A DNA stretch of 64,000 nt from Hysterium pulicare CBS 123377. Taxonomy: Eukaryota; Ascomycota; Dothideomycetes; Hysteriales; Hysteriaceae. The notes below the pieces were generated by a model, which was not told the DNA's origin, ran no database searches, and worked only from the letters and a program-made list of their open reading frames with translations. The position numbers and the translations under genes were made by a program. The stretch is taken from assembly GCA_000467715.1 (NCBI GenBank), contig AJFK01000502.1, forward strand, positions 62,001-126,000. The letters run 5' to 3'. Of the stretch, positions 1-10,777 are shown one piece after another; position 1 is the stretch's first letter; the number at the start of each line of letters is the position of its first letter.

Positions 1-16
1 GCATGACTTTGCATAG

Positions 17-207
17 CAAGTGCTATTTCAACGCCTTATTATCATATGGAGGGATACCGTGAAAGCTCCTTCCATACCTTCCGTCAAGTCTGCGTCGTAC
101 CTGATAATAGTGGTTCAGGCTGTAAAATCAGCTTGGAAGCAACCGAGACGTCATATTACAATAATGGTGATGCTGTCGTTGATTCTCTCAGCTCGTGCTA
201 CATCTGA
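17..207 (+). CDS. Partial: last exon of a small Cys-containing protein
   Basis: The window opens inside an intron: a branch-like TGAC is followed by TTTGCATAG at 5-16, then an open frame from 17 to a TGA at 205-207. The roughly 62 encoded residues end in a polar stretch with three cysteines and the C-terminus SSCYI, a pattern common at the end of small secreted fungal proteins. The 5' part lies outside the window, so no signal peptide can be checked and no family is recognised. The exon call rests on the acceptor and the protein-like composition only. Confidence 0.4.
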
Positions 208-596
208 GTCAATACCGCAGGTACAATAGGTGGGTCTCGCGAGCTATGACTAAGTCCGAACGGACAACATTGCGTAGCTATGGTGAGAGTAAACGTGTTG
301 GCGAACCTTTGGTATGATTTGGCAATTAGCAGACGGCGAGCAGCCTCGAATATGATCTGCCATGTGAGCGAACTTGAATCGACAAATGACTGCTAAATCA
401 GAATAGTCCCATTGACCAGGGACAGAACATGAAGGAGAATCGCATTGGTTGATTGAGGGGTTGGTCTTAAGTAAAACTTCGTTTATTTTGTTGCTGGTGC
501 TATAAAACCTCTCTCGTCGTCTGCATGTCTCGACTGCCGCCCCCGATCTATGAAGCTAGCATAGTCCCTAGCCAAGGCCTCACGCTGCTAAATGCC
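208..596. other. Intergenic stretch, nothing recognised
   Basis: This lies between the partial left-edge exon and the 3' end of the minus-strand beta-propeller gene, so the two flanking genes converge. I see no coding frame with family similarity and no repeats. It probably holds the two 3' untranslated regions. Confidence 0.5.
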
Positions 597-1490
597 TTAT
601 GAGCCAAGAGGCATGGAAAACACCGACCCGGAGCTTGAGGTGATATAAAGCAGATTCTTGTCCTTGTCTGTCCTCCCGAATTTACAAGCAGTAGAACTAG
701 CAGCGGAACCGAGCGTGCTGGACTTCCCTTCCGGAGTGACCTTGACTATCTTTCCAGAGGCTGCAATGTATTGTGTGCCATCGGCAGCAACCGCAAGGTC
801 ATCGGCAATTTGATTCGTCCAAATTGTTGTCGGAGCACCTGTCGACTTGCCAGTCGCGTCCACGGGTATCTTGTAGTATGAGTTTTTGAAGATATTCGTG
901 TAGTAGATGAAGCCATTTGAGTAAGCCATTCCATCAATGCCTAGTGGAATCGGAGCGCTCGACGGTGGTTCCATAGTCGCGTCGTGAGTCGCAGCGCTGT
1001 ATTCACCCGTTGCCATGTTCACTCGGTATATCTGTCCTTTACCGCCGTCGGCAACCAGAATGGTTTCGTTGTTGAGTGTACTAATGCCATTGAACATTGT
1101 TGCTTCGGGAATCATCTTGAGGACAGATTGTGTGGGAGGTGACGCGGTCATGTCAATCTTGAATATACCATACGAGCCAGCCGTGTTACGCCCTCCAGAA
1201 TATTTGCCACCAACGACTGCGTAGATGTCTGTCCCAACCTCGGTGATGCCAGATGTAGATGTTACGCCTGTAAGGGAGAAAAGCTTGCTACCGGTCTTAG
1301 CTACCGGGTCCACGGTCCATACGTCTCCTGTATCCATTCGCGTGACAAGTAGCTGTCCATTTGGACGAACTGCGAGATTTTCCCATGCAGCGCTGCCGGA
1401 CTTGAAGACGGTTGTCGCTGATGCTTGACGAGGAACGACCACGGCCGATGCCAGCGATATACTGGCAGCTAGAGGTAATAGAAAATGCAT
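597..1490 (-). CDS. Secreted SMP-30/gluconolactonase-like beta-propeller protein
   Basis: Single exon, 297 aa. The frame stays open upstream to 1655, but the start chosen is the ATG at 1488-1490 because it places a clear signal peptide (MHFLLPLAASISLASA, then VVVPRQ) at the N-terminus; the 55 residues before it look like translated 5' UTR. The body is a six-bladed propeller of the SMP-30/LRE type. Residues matching the family's metal site are present: E37 in WENLA, N134 in MFNGIS and D186 in GIDGMA. Known members hydrolyse sugar lactones or similar esters, but the secreted fungal branch is poorly characterised, so the substrate is unknown. It differs clearly from the cytosolic lactonase at 46512-47456. 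Confidence 0.8.
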   Translation of the reverse strand: MHFLLPLAASISLASAVVVPRQASATTVFKSGSAAWENLAVRPNGQLLVTRMDTGDVWTVDPVAKTGSKLFSLTGVTSTSGITEVGTDIYAVVGGKYSGGRNTAGSYGIFKIDMTASPPTQSVLKMIPEATMFNGISTLNNETILVADGGKGQIYRVNMATGEYSAATHDATMEPPSSAPIPLGIDGMAYSNGFIYYTNIFKNSYYKIPVDATGKSTGAPTTIWTNQIADDLAVAADGTQYIAASGKIVKVTPEGKSSTLGSAASSTACKFGRTDKDKNLLYITSSSGSVFSMPLGS

Positions 1491-2457
1491 TTTTTCAGTG
1501 GAAAGAGTTGTACGTCTGGGAGAAGTCGCAAAGAAAGTGGCTTTAGTCAAGTGATAAAGGTGAGAGCCCAGAAAAGAGGTTTTCAGCCATTGAAAAAGGC
1601 GTTCATCTACTGATGCATATTGTCTTCCTCCATCATCCGGGTAGATGAGTGCCAAAGAATGTTCATTTTGACATATTAGAGTCGGGAAAGCGCCTCAGAT
1701 GCCTAAATAGCATATTGAATTCTGGAAGCCAGGCGATATCATTTGTTTCTAGGAACACCCTATCCCCGATATTAAGGAGAGGGGAAAGCTTGGCTATGAA
1801 GCAGAACTGCCGAAAGGCGCACTTAGAGCCTTCAACATAAACGATCAGGATCTGTTGTGTAGAATAAACATTTCCATCTGAAGACAGTTAATGAGCTTCT
1901 GGTTGCTTTTTAGGTGCAAATACCCTACGATAAGGTTAGGTGTGTGTCTTGAAGTCTAGCAGCCCAGAAGCGACGTGTTTGTTTCGCCGCGGGAGATCGA
2001 CCGTGCCTTTCCCGATTAGTGCCTTCCCTCATTGCGATTTAGATTGTGCCTTTTCCTATTATCTTCCTCCCTGCGTAGTCTAAACGGGTTTCCCCAACGT
2101 TGCTAGTCATGCTACAGACTGCTTTCAGAAACGTAGCGCGGCTAAGTGCTCTGGAAATACGAAGGCAGGCTATAAAGCCGATGTCGAGTGAGATATTTAC
2201 ATGTTAAAAATAGCAACCTCTGTAGTCTTCCATATGCAAGTCCAATTATTCCTCCACGAAAAGAAAAAAACTATGAGCTATCACCAGCAAAACAAATCGC
2301 GACCTAACTCTTCTCCAACTTAAACGATGATGTCTAGGTATGCCAGTAAGTCATTTTGCTCAGCTTCATTGAGTGGGTGGTGAGAGGTGCAAAACTTATT
2401 GCAAATGCTCTCTGGTTGGATTGTTGAGGCAGAGCACCGAAACGATGAATGCTTTAT
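1491..2457. other. Upstream region of the propeller gene, nothing else recognised
   Basis: This stretch should hold the promoter and 5' UTR of the minus-strand gene ending at 597. Around 2000-2060 the short word GTGCCTT recurs three times in pyrimidine-rich DNA, but no gene or element is evident. Confidence 0.4.
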
Positions 2458-2868
2458 CTACATGACTTGCTGGAATTGATAGACATGTTGGACAATGATT
2501 GAATGTCGAGAATCAATGGCCTCAATGAGGCCGAGATCTTTGGCGCACGTAAGGTGATAAACGAAGCGATAGTGATCTATCTCAAACAGATTTGGGAAAG
2601 GGACACGGAGAGGAAAGCCACAGTTGAAAGTGGTCCGATTCCGGAAAGATGGTACAACGTCAGACATCGAAGGGAAGGTCGACATTCCCTCTCCAGGGTG
2701 AGAGCGACTCAATATATTATGTAAGAATTCGGACCCGAGTAAAGAAGTTGCAAACCCGGTCAGACAAGATTGGGACATTACAGGACCCGTAATGGCCCTA
2801 GAGCTTGTACAGAGGATTACAGGATACTGGCTGCATAGCATGAAGACTACCAGGAAAATCCATCTCAT
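2458..2868 (-). CDS. Doubtful small secreted protein
   Basis: The frame from the ATG at 2866-2868 gives 136 aa. It opens with a signal-peptide-like hydrophobic run (MRWIFLVVFMLC) and continues without similarity to any family I know. The antisense strand is also open over 2503-2724, so openness alone is weak evidence. I list it because an N-terminal signal-like segment would be an unusual accident; it may still be non-coding. Confidence 0.25.
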   Translation of the reverse strand: MRWIFLVVFMLCSQYPVILCTSSRAITGPVMSQSCLTGFATSLLGSEFLHNILSRSHPGEGMSTFPSMSDVVPSFRNRTTFNCGFPLRVPFPNLFEIDHYRFVYHLTCAKDLGLIEAIDSRHSIIVQHVYQFQQVM

Positions 2869-2964
2869 CGCGTGAACGACGGAAAGCTGCGCCACAATCT
2901 GAAGGTAAGGCGCATCTCAAGATGTTACCTTGACCCGGAATGTGTGGCTGCCTAAATCCTTCTT

Positions 2965-4092
2965 CTATTGCGGTCTGCGGTGTCGAAACTCCTCTGCAAG
3001 TCGAGCAGGAGCGAGAACCGAGAAACGAGGATCACTTTCAGATTCTTGCCAAAGGTTGCACGTCTCACCTCTCTTCACCGAAGTGCTCTTGACAGGGATC
3101 TTGCCTGCTATAATGCGATTGAAGAGAGACAGTACAGCTTCGATAATCTCTTCAGCATCTGAGGCTCTGGTGCTGTGACCACATGCAAGTTTCAGCGGTC
3201 TGGGGAGGAGCTGCCAGTCATCATTCCCGAACTTAGGGTTAGCGATCTGCTGACCCAGATCATAAGCACTCTTTTCATCCTCGTCGTTTTTGTGTCGAAC
3301 AAAATTGAGGAGCTTGCCAAGAGATGACATGTAATCAATCCAATTCCCTTCTTTTGGAAAGATGATCGGCATTGACTCTGCCCCGCGATTATAGAATGAA
3401 TCTCCGATATAAAGCCATTTTTCACTGTCATCGTACCAGGCAAGCTCATCTGGGGTGTGGCCTGGTGTGTGGATGATAGTGATGTCGTCTAACGTGTTGC
3501 TTCGCCATGTTGGAAACGAGAAGTCTTTTGCCCACTGCGTGACTTCGTATTTCGGAACAGGAATGTCAAGAAACTTGCACAACGAATGAGTCGGTAGGTG
3601 ATTCTTGATGAAGGAGCGATCGTGTGCAGAAGCAATAATTGTTGCAGATTCATTATCTGCCGGGGGGTGAGATGGTAAGATTATGGGGCGAAGACTAGAG
3701 GCTGGGGGTCCTGCAAAAGTCTTGGAAGAGAATTGTTCAATACCACCAATATGATCATAATGACAATGTGTACATATGACCAGGTATTCCCGTTCAGGTT
3801 TTCCATCATGCCCAATTTGGTTTAAGCATTTACCGCTGTTTGCTTCGACTGGAATGGTCTCCAGGTATTGGCGGAGATGCTTTATCTCTACACCCTCATC
3901 TCGAGGTGAGTTGCAACCTGTGTCGGAGAGGATCAATACGGGATGTTTAGAGTGTAGTTTCGCATAGATATACGGATGCTCTCCGAAACTGTCGTCCTCA
4001 ATGATTAGGAATGTTGTTGAGTTTAGGCGCCTTGTGCGAAACGACGTCGTCGGGACAAGGTTGGACATGCCTTTTTGAAACGAAACAGCCAC
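2965..4092 (-). CDS. Metallo-beta-lactamase superfamily hydrolase
   Basis: Single exon, 375 aa. The metallo-beta-lactamase fold signature is intact: H109-C-H111-Y-D113-H114 (HxHxDH), H208 in HTPGHTPDE, D231 in IGDSF and a late H306 in ACGHSTR. These are the residues that bind two metal ions in the family. No signal peptide or membrane segment is seen, so the protein is probably cytosolic. The family ranges from glyoxalase II and lactonases to thioesterases. The insert of about 80 residues between the HxHxDH motif and the next ligand is typical of a fungal subgroup without an assigned substrate. A second Met at position 9 is an alternative start. It lies between the doubtful small ORF and a 1.9-kb gene-free stretch. 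Confidence 0.85.
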   Translation of the reverse strand: MAVSFQKGMSNLVPTTSFRTRRLNSTTFLIIEDDSFGEHPYIYAKLHSKHPVLILSDTGCNSPRDEGVEIKHLRQYLETIPVEANSGKCLNQIGHDGKPEREYLVICTHCHYDHIGGIEQFSSKTFAGPPASSLRPIILPSHPPADNESATIIASAHDRSFIKNHLPTHSLCKFLDIPVPKYEVTQWAKDFSFPTWRSNTLDDITIIHTPGHTPDELAWYDDSEKWLYIGDSFYNRGAESMPIIFPKEGNWIDYMSSLGKLLNFVRHKNDEDEKSAYDLGQQIANPKFGNDDWQLLPRPLKLACGHSTRASDAEEIIEAVLSLFNRIIAGKIPVKSTSVKRGETCNLWQESESDPRFSVLAPARLAEEFRHRRPQ

Positions 4093-5919
4093 TTTTCAAA
4101 GGAGAGTACAAGACGCGAGAGCGTGCCGTTTCCAGTTTCCTGTCGCCCGTTCGGCGAGTAAGCCTATCGGACTTAAGCAAGATGTAAATAGCGAAGGGGG
4201 GGAGTCCGAAGGAATGACCGTGATGGCCCTGAAGTCGATCCTCGTGGCCCCGAACTCGGTTTCAATTTTGGATGCACAAGAATAGATGCACGTGGCAGAC
4301 CACAGTAAGATCAGAAGTAACGCTCGGTTGATACTCAAATGGCAGGGTACCTTGGTGCCTAGCAGGAACACGAGTGGTTTCGTGCGTAACGCGTATTGAA
4401 GTAATTGGGATTCCCGAACCAGGCAAGCTCTTCGAGATGCGCTCAAGTGCCGATCCACAATATCGGTTCAGCTCAGTTCTGATCTCCCAGATGAGCATAA
4501 GCTTTAAGGCTGTACTCTTGGAGAAATCCTTTGGCGCAATGCACGGCTAGATACGGTACGGAGGGGATCCTGTCGGACGTCAGCATGTATTGATTAGGGT
4601 TGGCATATGGATTTGTGCACGCTTCTCGAAAATGTCGGCTGACTTTGCGCTGAGCAGTGAGATGTATAGACATGGGACGTCTTAAGAAATCCGTATATCG
4701 GGGGCAAGGCTAAGATATTTTAGGGAAGGCGGATGAGGTCATCCAACAACCATGCCGTGTTTGGACTACCCGACATCGCTCTAAACTCCTCCTTTTCTCC
4801 ATCTTCACGACAAACCTTGCCAATTCACCTCACAACTCAGTCAGTCTCAGCGCTCTTGCTCGTGCATCGCATTGCTTCGCTATTACTACTGTTCTTGATT
4901 CTGCATGCTCACCGGCCCGTTGGCGCCGCTCTCCTTGCAGCTTTGGCCTGCACTTCGTTCCCACGTCCCTCCAAAGCCAACATAGCACACTGTAGAATCA
5001 GATTAGTGTCAGTGCGAATCCAATAAGGACACAAGACTTTTCTATCACGTCTTGGCTATGTTTTCTGTACATCACACCAACAGTCCTGGCTCGACCTTCG
5101 TGTCAGATTCCTGCGACCTTTTAGGCCTCCATAGAGCTTCCAATCAACGCCTTAAGTCACGCCTCTGAAATCTGCATAGGACTGCACAAATAGTACTGTC
5201 ATCTTGGCATGACTTCTCAATCCAGGTTGATGGTATGGTAGGGCAGAGTTTTTACCCGACCCAAGCGCGCTCGCCTTTTTGGCATTCACATCTTCTCGAA
5301 TTAGCGATGCAACCCAAGGGACCTCTGTATCCCAAGCCCTATGGAACGTTGGACGAAGTCCTATCCATGCTCTTTTACTCTTCCCTCGTACACTTTCATG
5401 CATGGAATGATCTCGTCTGTGCTTAAGATCCCAATACCAAGGCTCAATGCATTCTCAGATTCCAGTCTTTGGAGCTGCGGCTAAGAAGGACCAAAAGCAA
5501 TTTCCACACCTATTCCTTCGAAACTTTCCCGGTCGTGCACTTCTGATACGATGCGATCCGCTCTGTCCGTACCGTAAACTCCAAGCAGCGGTATTCCCGG
5601 ACATTTCAGGACCACTATTCAGCACTACTTCGCCACTTCCTTTGTCATGCAAGCCACGCTTCTGCAAACGAGCCGTATTCACTGTGATCAGAATGCCTAT
5701 CCCATTCCTGGTCGCTTCTTTCAGCGCCAGCCTCTAACATGGCCCAAGCTACCCCTGCCATTGCGGCGTCTGCGCTGACCATCTTCCTCTTTTGTTGCCT
5801 ATTGTGGTGTAAGACACTTATTTCTCTATAACGAAAGAACAGTCATTGCGGAGTGGACTAAGCTTTACGAACGCTCTCAGACCAGATGGCTGAGACTATC
5901 CTGAGCCTCAGCAGTTCAT
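4093..5919. other. Intergenic region between hydrolase and laccase
   Basis: About 1.8 kb between divergent genes. Several frames of 60-120 codons occur on both strands but none resembles a protein family or forms a spliceable series. The right end should carry the laccase promoter. Confidence 0.5.
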
Positions 5920-5927
5920 TATATATA
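5920..5927 (+). promoter_or_regulatory. TATA box of the laccase gene
   Basis: TATATATA 78 bp upstream of the laccase ATG, followed by a C/T-rich stretch and an A-rich leader (CAAAATACAAA) directly before the start codon. Position and surroundings fit a fungal core promoter. Confidence 0.5.
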
Positions 5928-6004
5928 CTTCGCATACCATCGACTACCTGCCTCCATCAATTCAACATTCTTTCGCTTTCCTTCCAGTACTAACAAAATA
6001 CAAA

Positions 6005-8397
6005 ATGGGTTTCCATATTCACTCGTTGAAAGCACTGCTTATTCTTCTTACTTCTACTTCCTTTGTTCATGGCCGCTCGTTGCCACGCAAAGATCATTCA
6101 TTTACTCCTAGGCAAGCATCGCCTGGCTTCCAGTGCTCTTATCCCAGCGGCTGGACAAATTGCAATGACGAGAACAACCGAGACTGTTGGGTGAAAGACC
6201 CCAGCGGCAAGAAGTACGATGTCAATACAGATTGTAAGTCTACCGATACGTTGACCTTGTAATGAAGATCGACTGACTATAACACCAGATGAAAGTGATT
6301 GGCCAACTGGTACCGAGCGGACTGTATGCTATTTCCTACATCCACGATCATCGCTGTCCCTGCGTACCAGCGCGCTTTTTAATAGTACTCCGCAAAGAAA
6401 CTCTGCTAACGATGACTAGTTCAATATTGAACTCACCGAGAAAGATGTACGGATTAAATCATGAACATGATCTTCATAAATTCGAATGCTGATAGCAATA
6501 GATCTCTCCTGATGGAGTTTCAAAACCAAAAGCTAAAGTCGCAAATGATAATTACCCCGGTCCGCTCATTGAAGCGTGCTGGGGAGATACGATCACCGTG
6601 AACGTCAAAAACTCCCTTCCTGATAATGGGACCACGTAAGTACAAGCAGTGCCTATGAAACAACGGTTTTTTCGTGTGCTTTTCAAAACATCAACTGACC
6701 TCATTTCAGCATCCACTGGCATGGAATCCGACAGCTGCATTCTGGTGAAATGGACGGAGTCAACGGTTCGTACCAGCATTCGTCCTTATTTGCTTTCTGC
6801 TCATTGTGTTTAGGAGTTACGCAATGTCCTACTGCACCGGGTGATACCTTTACATACAAGTTCAAGTTGACTCAATATGGACATACATGGTACCATAGGT
6901 CCGTGATTACACCCGAAACTGGTGTTTTGAAGCTGACAAGTAGTCTTTAAAGCCATTATTCTTTGCAGTACGCGGACGGAGTAGCTGGTAAGCTCATTGC
7001 TCTCCATGCTTGCTGGTTTGGTACTGTGACTGACCATTCTAGGTCCTCTTCTTATCCACGGCCCGACCAGCCCAAACGCAAATTGGGATGAAGAATGGAG
7101 CCCTCTTATGATAACTGATTGGCTGCACGAGAGTGCATTTCATGAAATGCATCATGAGTTAACCGCAGGACCGCCTACCTTCGACAGCATTCTCTTAGAT
7201 GGCCAGGGTATGCACATCTGATCAAGTGCTGGTGTTTAATTAGCTAATATTTGCAGGGACTTTCCCGTGCCAAACATCGGATGGGTGTGTGACGGGCTCA
7301 ACCTTCAACAGGACGTTTGAAGCCGGTAAAAGGTACCTTATTAGACTCATCAATGCCTCCGCCGGAACCCATTTCACTTTTTCAATTGACAACCACAACA
7401 TGACTGTAATCTCGAATGACTTAGTACCGATCAAGCCTTACACTGTCACTCAGCTCAGCATAGGCATTGGACAACGTTACAGTATCATAGTTGAGGCAAA
7501 TCCGGTAAATCCGACAAGTGATGGGAATTACTGGATTCGTACCGAACCCAGTTGCGGCAGCAACATCGTTGGTGCTCCCAATCAGAACAGTCAGAGAACC
7601 GGCATTATCAGATACAACTCCAACAGTACTGCACAGCCGAACTCCACACGACACGATTTTACTCCGAATTGCGACGATGAATCACAACATAACATTCTTG
7701 AGCCGGTACTTTCCTGGACCGTCGATAAGCCCGCAAACAATATTACAAAGAACACCTATGAGGTCGGGGTTAGTGCAGAAAAATTCCACGGCTTTCAACG
7801 CTGGGATATTGGAGGCACGCCAATGTGGCTGAACTGGTCAGATCCCACAATCCTCGATCTCGGCAATACGACTTTCAACCCCGAGTATGACGTTGTAGAT
7901 TGTATGTCACCACCCGCTGCGATGAGCAACTTCGCTATGCTAACTTCTTCATAGATAATTATACTCAGGGCTACGTCTACATGGTAATAGCCGCAGATAC
8001 CACTGCAGCCCTTCGTGTCACCCATCCTATCCATTTGCACGGTCACGACTTCGCCATCGTTGGACAGTCAACCTCACCATATGATGCCACCAACAGTCCC
8101 GGGACCTTCAAGTTCGACAACCCTCCTCGACGTGACGTAGCCATGCTACCTGGTGGCGGCTATCTCGCGATTGCTTTCCGGCCTGATAATCCAGGCATCT
8201 GGCTTCTACACTGTCACATCGCATTCCATGCCTCGAGTGGCCTTGCACTGCAGATTCTGGAAAGACAAGGCGAGATTGCTGGAACAATTGGCCCTCTGGA
8301 TCAGCAAAAGCAAGGATGCAGTAATTGGAATTCGTGGGAGGCTGCGCATCCTACCGTATGGAACCCATCCGAAATGCAGGAAGATTCCGGTATTTGA
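6005..8397 (+). CDS. Secreted laccase (multicopper oxidase), ten exons
   Basis: Exons 6005-6233, 6289-6323, 6420-6446, 6502-6635, 6710-6765, 6814-6898, 6953-6987, 7043-7207, 7257-7901 and 7955-8397 join in frame to 617 aa. A signal peptide (about residues 1-23) leads into three cupredoxin domains. All copper-binding segments are present: IHWHG (near 143), WYHSHYS (near 187), [10 protein letters not shown] (494-503) and HCHIAFH (556-562) with a Leu at the axial type-1 position. The protein ends in DSGI, the C-terminal plug typical of ascomycete laccases. It oxidises phenols with reduction of O2 to water, outside the cell. Introns are 48-96 nt; exons 2, 3 and 7 are only 27-35 nt, so automatic gene calling may err here. 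It converges with the tyrosinase gene at 9472. Confidence 0.93.
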
Positions 8398-8521
8398 ACA
8401 CAATCATTTGAGATTTTCTTTACTATTTCTTTACCCCTCATATCATGCATTGGGTTTGGGTTGAATTCGGTTTGGAATGGAGGATCGGAGTTTTGGGATA
8501 GGCCATTTCTTTTCCTCCGTC

Positions 8522-8645
8522 GCAACGCATAATTCTTTGATTTGGAGCATTGCATCATTTCTTTTGGCTATCTCTCGTCTACGGCATCGCATCATTTCTT
8601 GGCTATCTTTCGTCTAAAGCATCGCGTCATTTCTCTTTGGCTATT
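8522..8645. repeat. Imperfect tandem repeat in the laccase 3' flank
   Basis: Units of about 35-37 bp beginning near 8547, 8584 and 8619 share GCATCGCATCATTTCTT followed by GGCTATCT and TCGTCTA. A weaker partial copy begins near 8522. The array starts about 125 bp after the laccase stop, so it may lie in the 3' UTR. Confidence 0.7.
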
Positions 8646-9471
8646 TCAGATATAGAAGGATTGGAGTACATATATGGAGTTTATACCACTCAATATTCAT
8701 TTTATTGCTGCAGCATGAACCACTTCTAGTTCTTCGGCTTCTTTGCTCGACTCTTGTGTTATATTATCTTTTAGCTATCATTGCCTTCCTTCCAGCATTC
8801 TTTCTAATGGCTCTCCTCTTCTCTCCTTCTTTCAAAGCTTTCGAGTATTCGTCTGTTAAAGCAGTTATGATGTTACCATCAAAGCGCTTCTACCGTAGTA
8901 GCATTGCCTCATCATATCAATATTGATAAAGCACCATCGATCACCTCGCAGAGTCGTAAGTGAAACCATCTTATAGAGAAACCTAAATCCTCGTTGAAAC
9001 ATTTCGGCATGATCACTCCGACCGGTGGTGCCTCGGCAATTCTTTTGCTCCCCATGAAGCCTGTTCCTGTCACCAGAATCCATGACCCGGTAGAGCATCA
9101 CGGCATTTAGCCATCCCCAAGCCGAAACCTATAAACACGTTACGGTACGCAAGGTCCCGCCATTATCGTCGCAAACCTGGATTCCACACCCTAAGTGCGC
9201 CGAAGAACAACCTTTTCTGGACCTCACTCTTCACACATGTGCAGAAGAAAAGAAGGAATGCTCAATTGAGCTGATGTGCTTTTTATTTATATTTGACCTC
9301 AAATGAGATATGTACAAGAAGAGGTAGATTTTTATGATGTTTTCCACCCCCGACAACGCCATATGGCTGTTTATATGGGCTGACGATTACAAGAAATACC
9401 GTGTTCAGAAAGCCTCCCCTCCAAAAAAACCACCGTATCCTTGAATACCATCAACAAAAGAAAGAAAGTAT
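8646..9471. other. Intergenic stretch between laccase and tyrosinase 3' ends
   Basis: This lies between two convergent genes. It has A/T-rich patches (around 9281-9300) that could serve 3'-end formation. No coding frame is convincing; the 73-codon frame at 8705 begins with a hydrophobic run but has no family or splice context. Confidence 0.4.
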
Positions 9472-10777
9472 CTAGACATAGATATAACAAAACGGCCCCG
9501 CAAGCGTATTACTCGCACTCCGAATCGTAATCGGCGCCCCATTAACCCCCAAATCAATCAGATCATCCAACGTCGCATTGCGACTCGGTGGATTGTTGTT
9601 CAGTGTAATAGTCGCGCTGACCACATACTGCCTGTTCGCGATATCGAGATTCTGCCACGTCCACCACGTCCGATCGATCATGGCGTGGTGCAGGAAGAAG
9701 TAGGGGTCACCGGGCGAAGTGAACAAATCACCGCCTGGATCCCCGCCGTTGGTGAAATGCCCCGCGGTGTGCACGCCCAGATAGCCGGCGGGGAAATTGC
9801 CTTGCATGTTCGTTATGAACCAGTAGGGGTCTGTGTTGTTTTTAATGAGCGCTACGACGTCGCTGTCTTTGGTCCAGCCCTGGGATGCGGCGACGGAGAT
9901 ATCGCGGCGGAGACAGCGTGGGTTATAGCCCAAGCCATCTGGTCTTGGGTTCGCGGGGACGTCGGTGAGGACTGGGGAGACAGGGCCCAAGTTCACGCTC
10001 CAGCTCGTGAAGGGGCCGGAGGTTACGCAGCCGCCGCCGTTGCCGGGTGGGAGGCTAATTTCGCAGAGCGAGGCTGCAGGGATGCAGGTCGCGTTGTGTT
10101 TTTTGTAAGCTCCGTTTCCGGACATGCTGGTGTCGCTGCCATCGAAGACGGGAGAGCCGAGGGGGTTGCTGGCCCATTTCGGCCAATCGTAGTAGGGTTG
10201 GTAGCCGGTGTAGCCGCACTCGTTGCGGAGGGCTTGTTCGTAGGCCCAGGTGAAGTATCTGTGCCAGGCAAGGAAGTTTCCCTATTTCAATATCAGTCTC
10301 ATTTTCCAGTTCAGATGTGCTGTGGACTCTACTTACGGTTCCGTGGATTGTCAAGGTTTGGTTTATGTGTACGGCAACGAAATCATCGTATCGATTCTTG
10401 ACGCCGGCGGCCAATTGAGCGGGAGTCTTGCCAGTTTTCTTGGATATACATTGCACGGCTGCAATGTAGTTTTTTCTTTCTTGTGCTGACATATTTCCCC
10501 TGCGAAATAATGTTAGCTTCTCTAGTACCTCATGTACCATTTCGACTCACCATTCTTTCCTCTGGGCTGCATTTCTTGCAGTGCATTGCTTGTTCACGTA
10601 ACCATTCTTCTGGTAGTACGCAGCGAGATTTACAAGACCAAGTGCAGCCAAAGCATCCGTCTGAAAAGATGGAGATGTAGAAGCTGATGCTGCTACCGCT
10701 TCGTTAGGAAGCGGACTCGCACCGGTTGCAGAAATGAGGAAAGGTGTCGCCGCCGCGACGAAACTTGAAAACTTCAT
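9472..10777 (-). CDS. Short secreted tyrosinase / catechol oxidase
   Basis: Three exons on the minus strand, 10551-10777, 10337-10499 and 9472-10281, join in frame to 399 aa. The ATG at 10775-10777 starts a signal peptide (MKFSSFVAAATPFLISATGA). CuA histidines are H120, H128 and H137 in AWHRYFTWAYE; CuB has H301 and H305 in HTAGH and H328 in FFLHHAMIDR. This is a type-3 dicopper centre that hydroxylates monophenols and/or oxidises catechols to quinones. The length, signal peptide and lack of a C-terminal cap domain match the fungal short tyrosinase / AoCO4-like group rather than the long intracellular melanin type. It converges on the laccase, so two secreted phenol oxidases sit side by side. 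Confidence 0.92.

Noticed and set aside
9685-10401. 238-codon plus-strand frame
   Set aside because: It is antisense to the tyrosinase exons, whose copper ligands and splice joins are certain; composition (Val/Ala/Gly-rich) is a shadow of the real frame.
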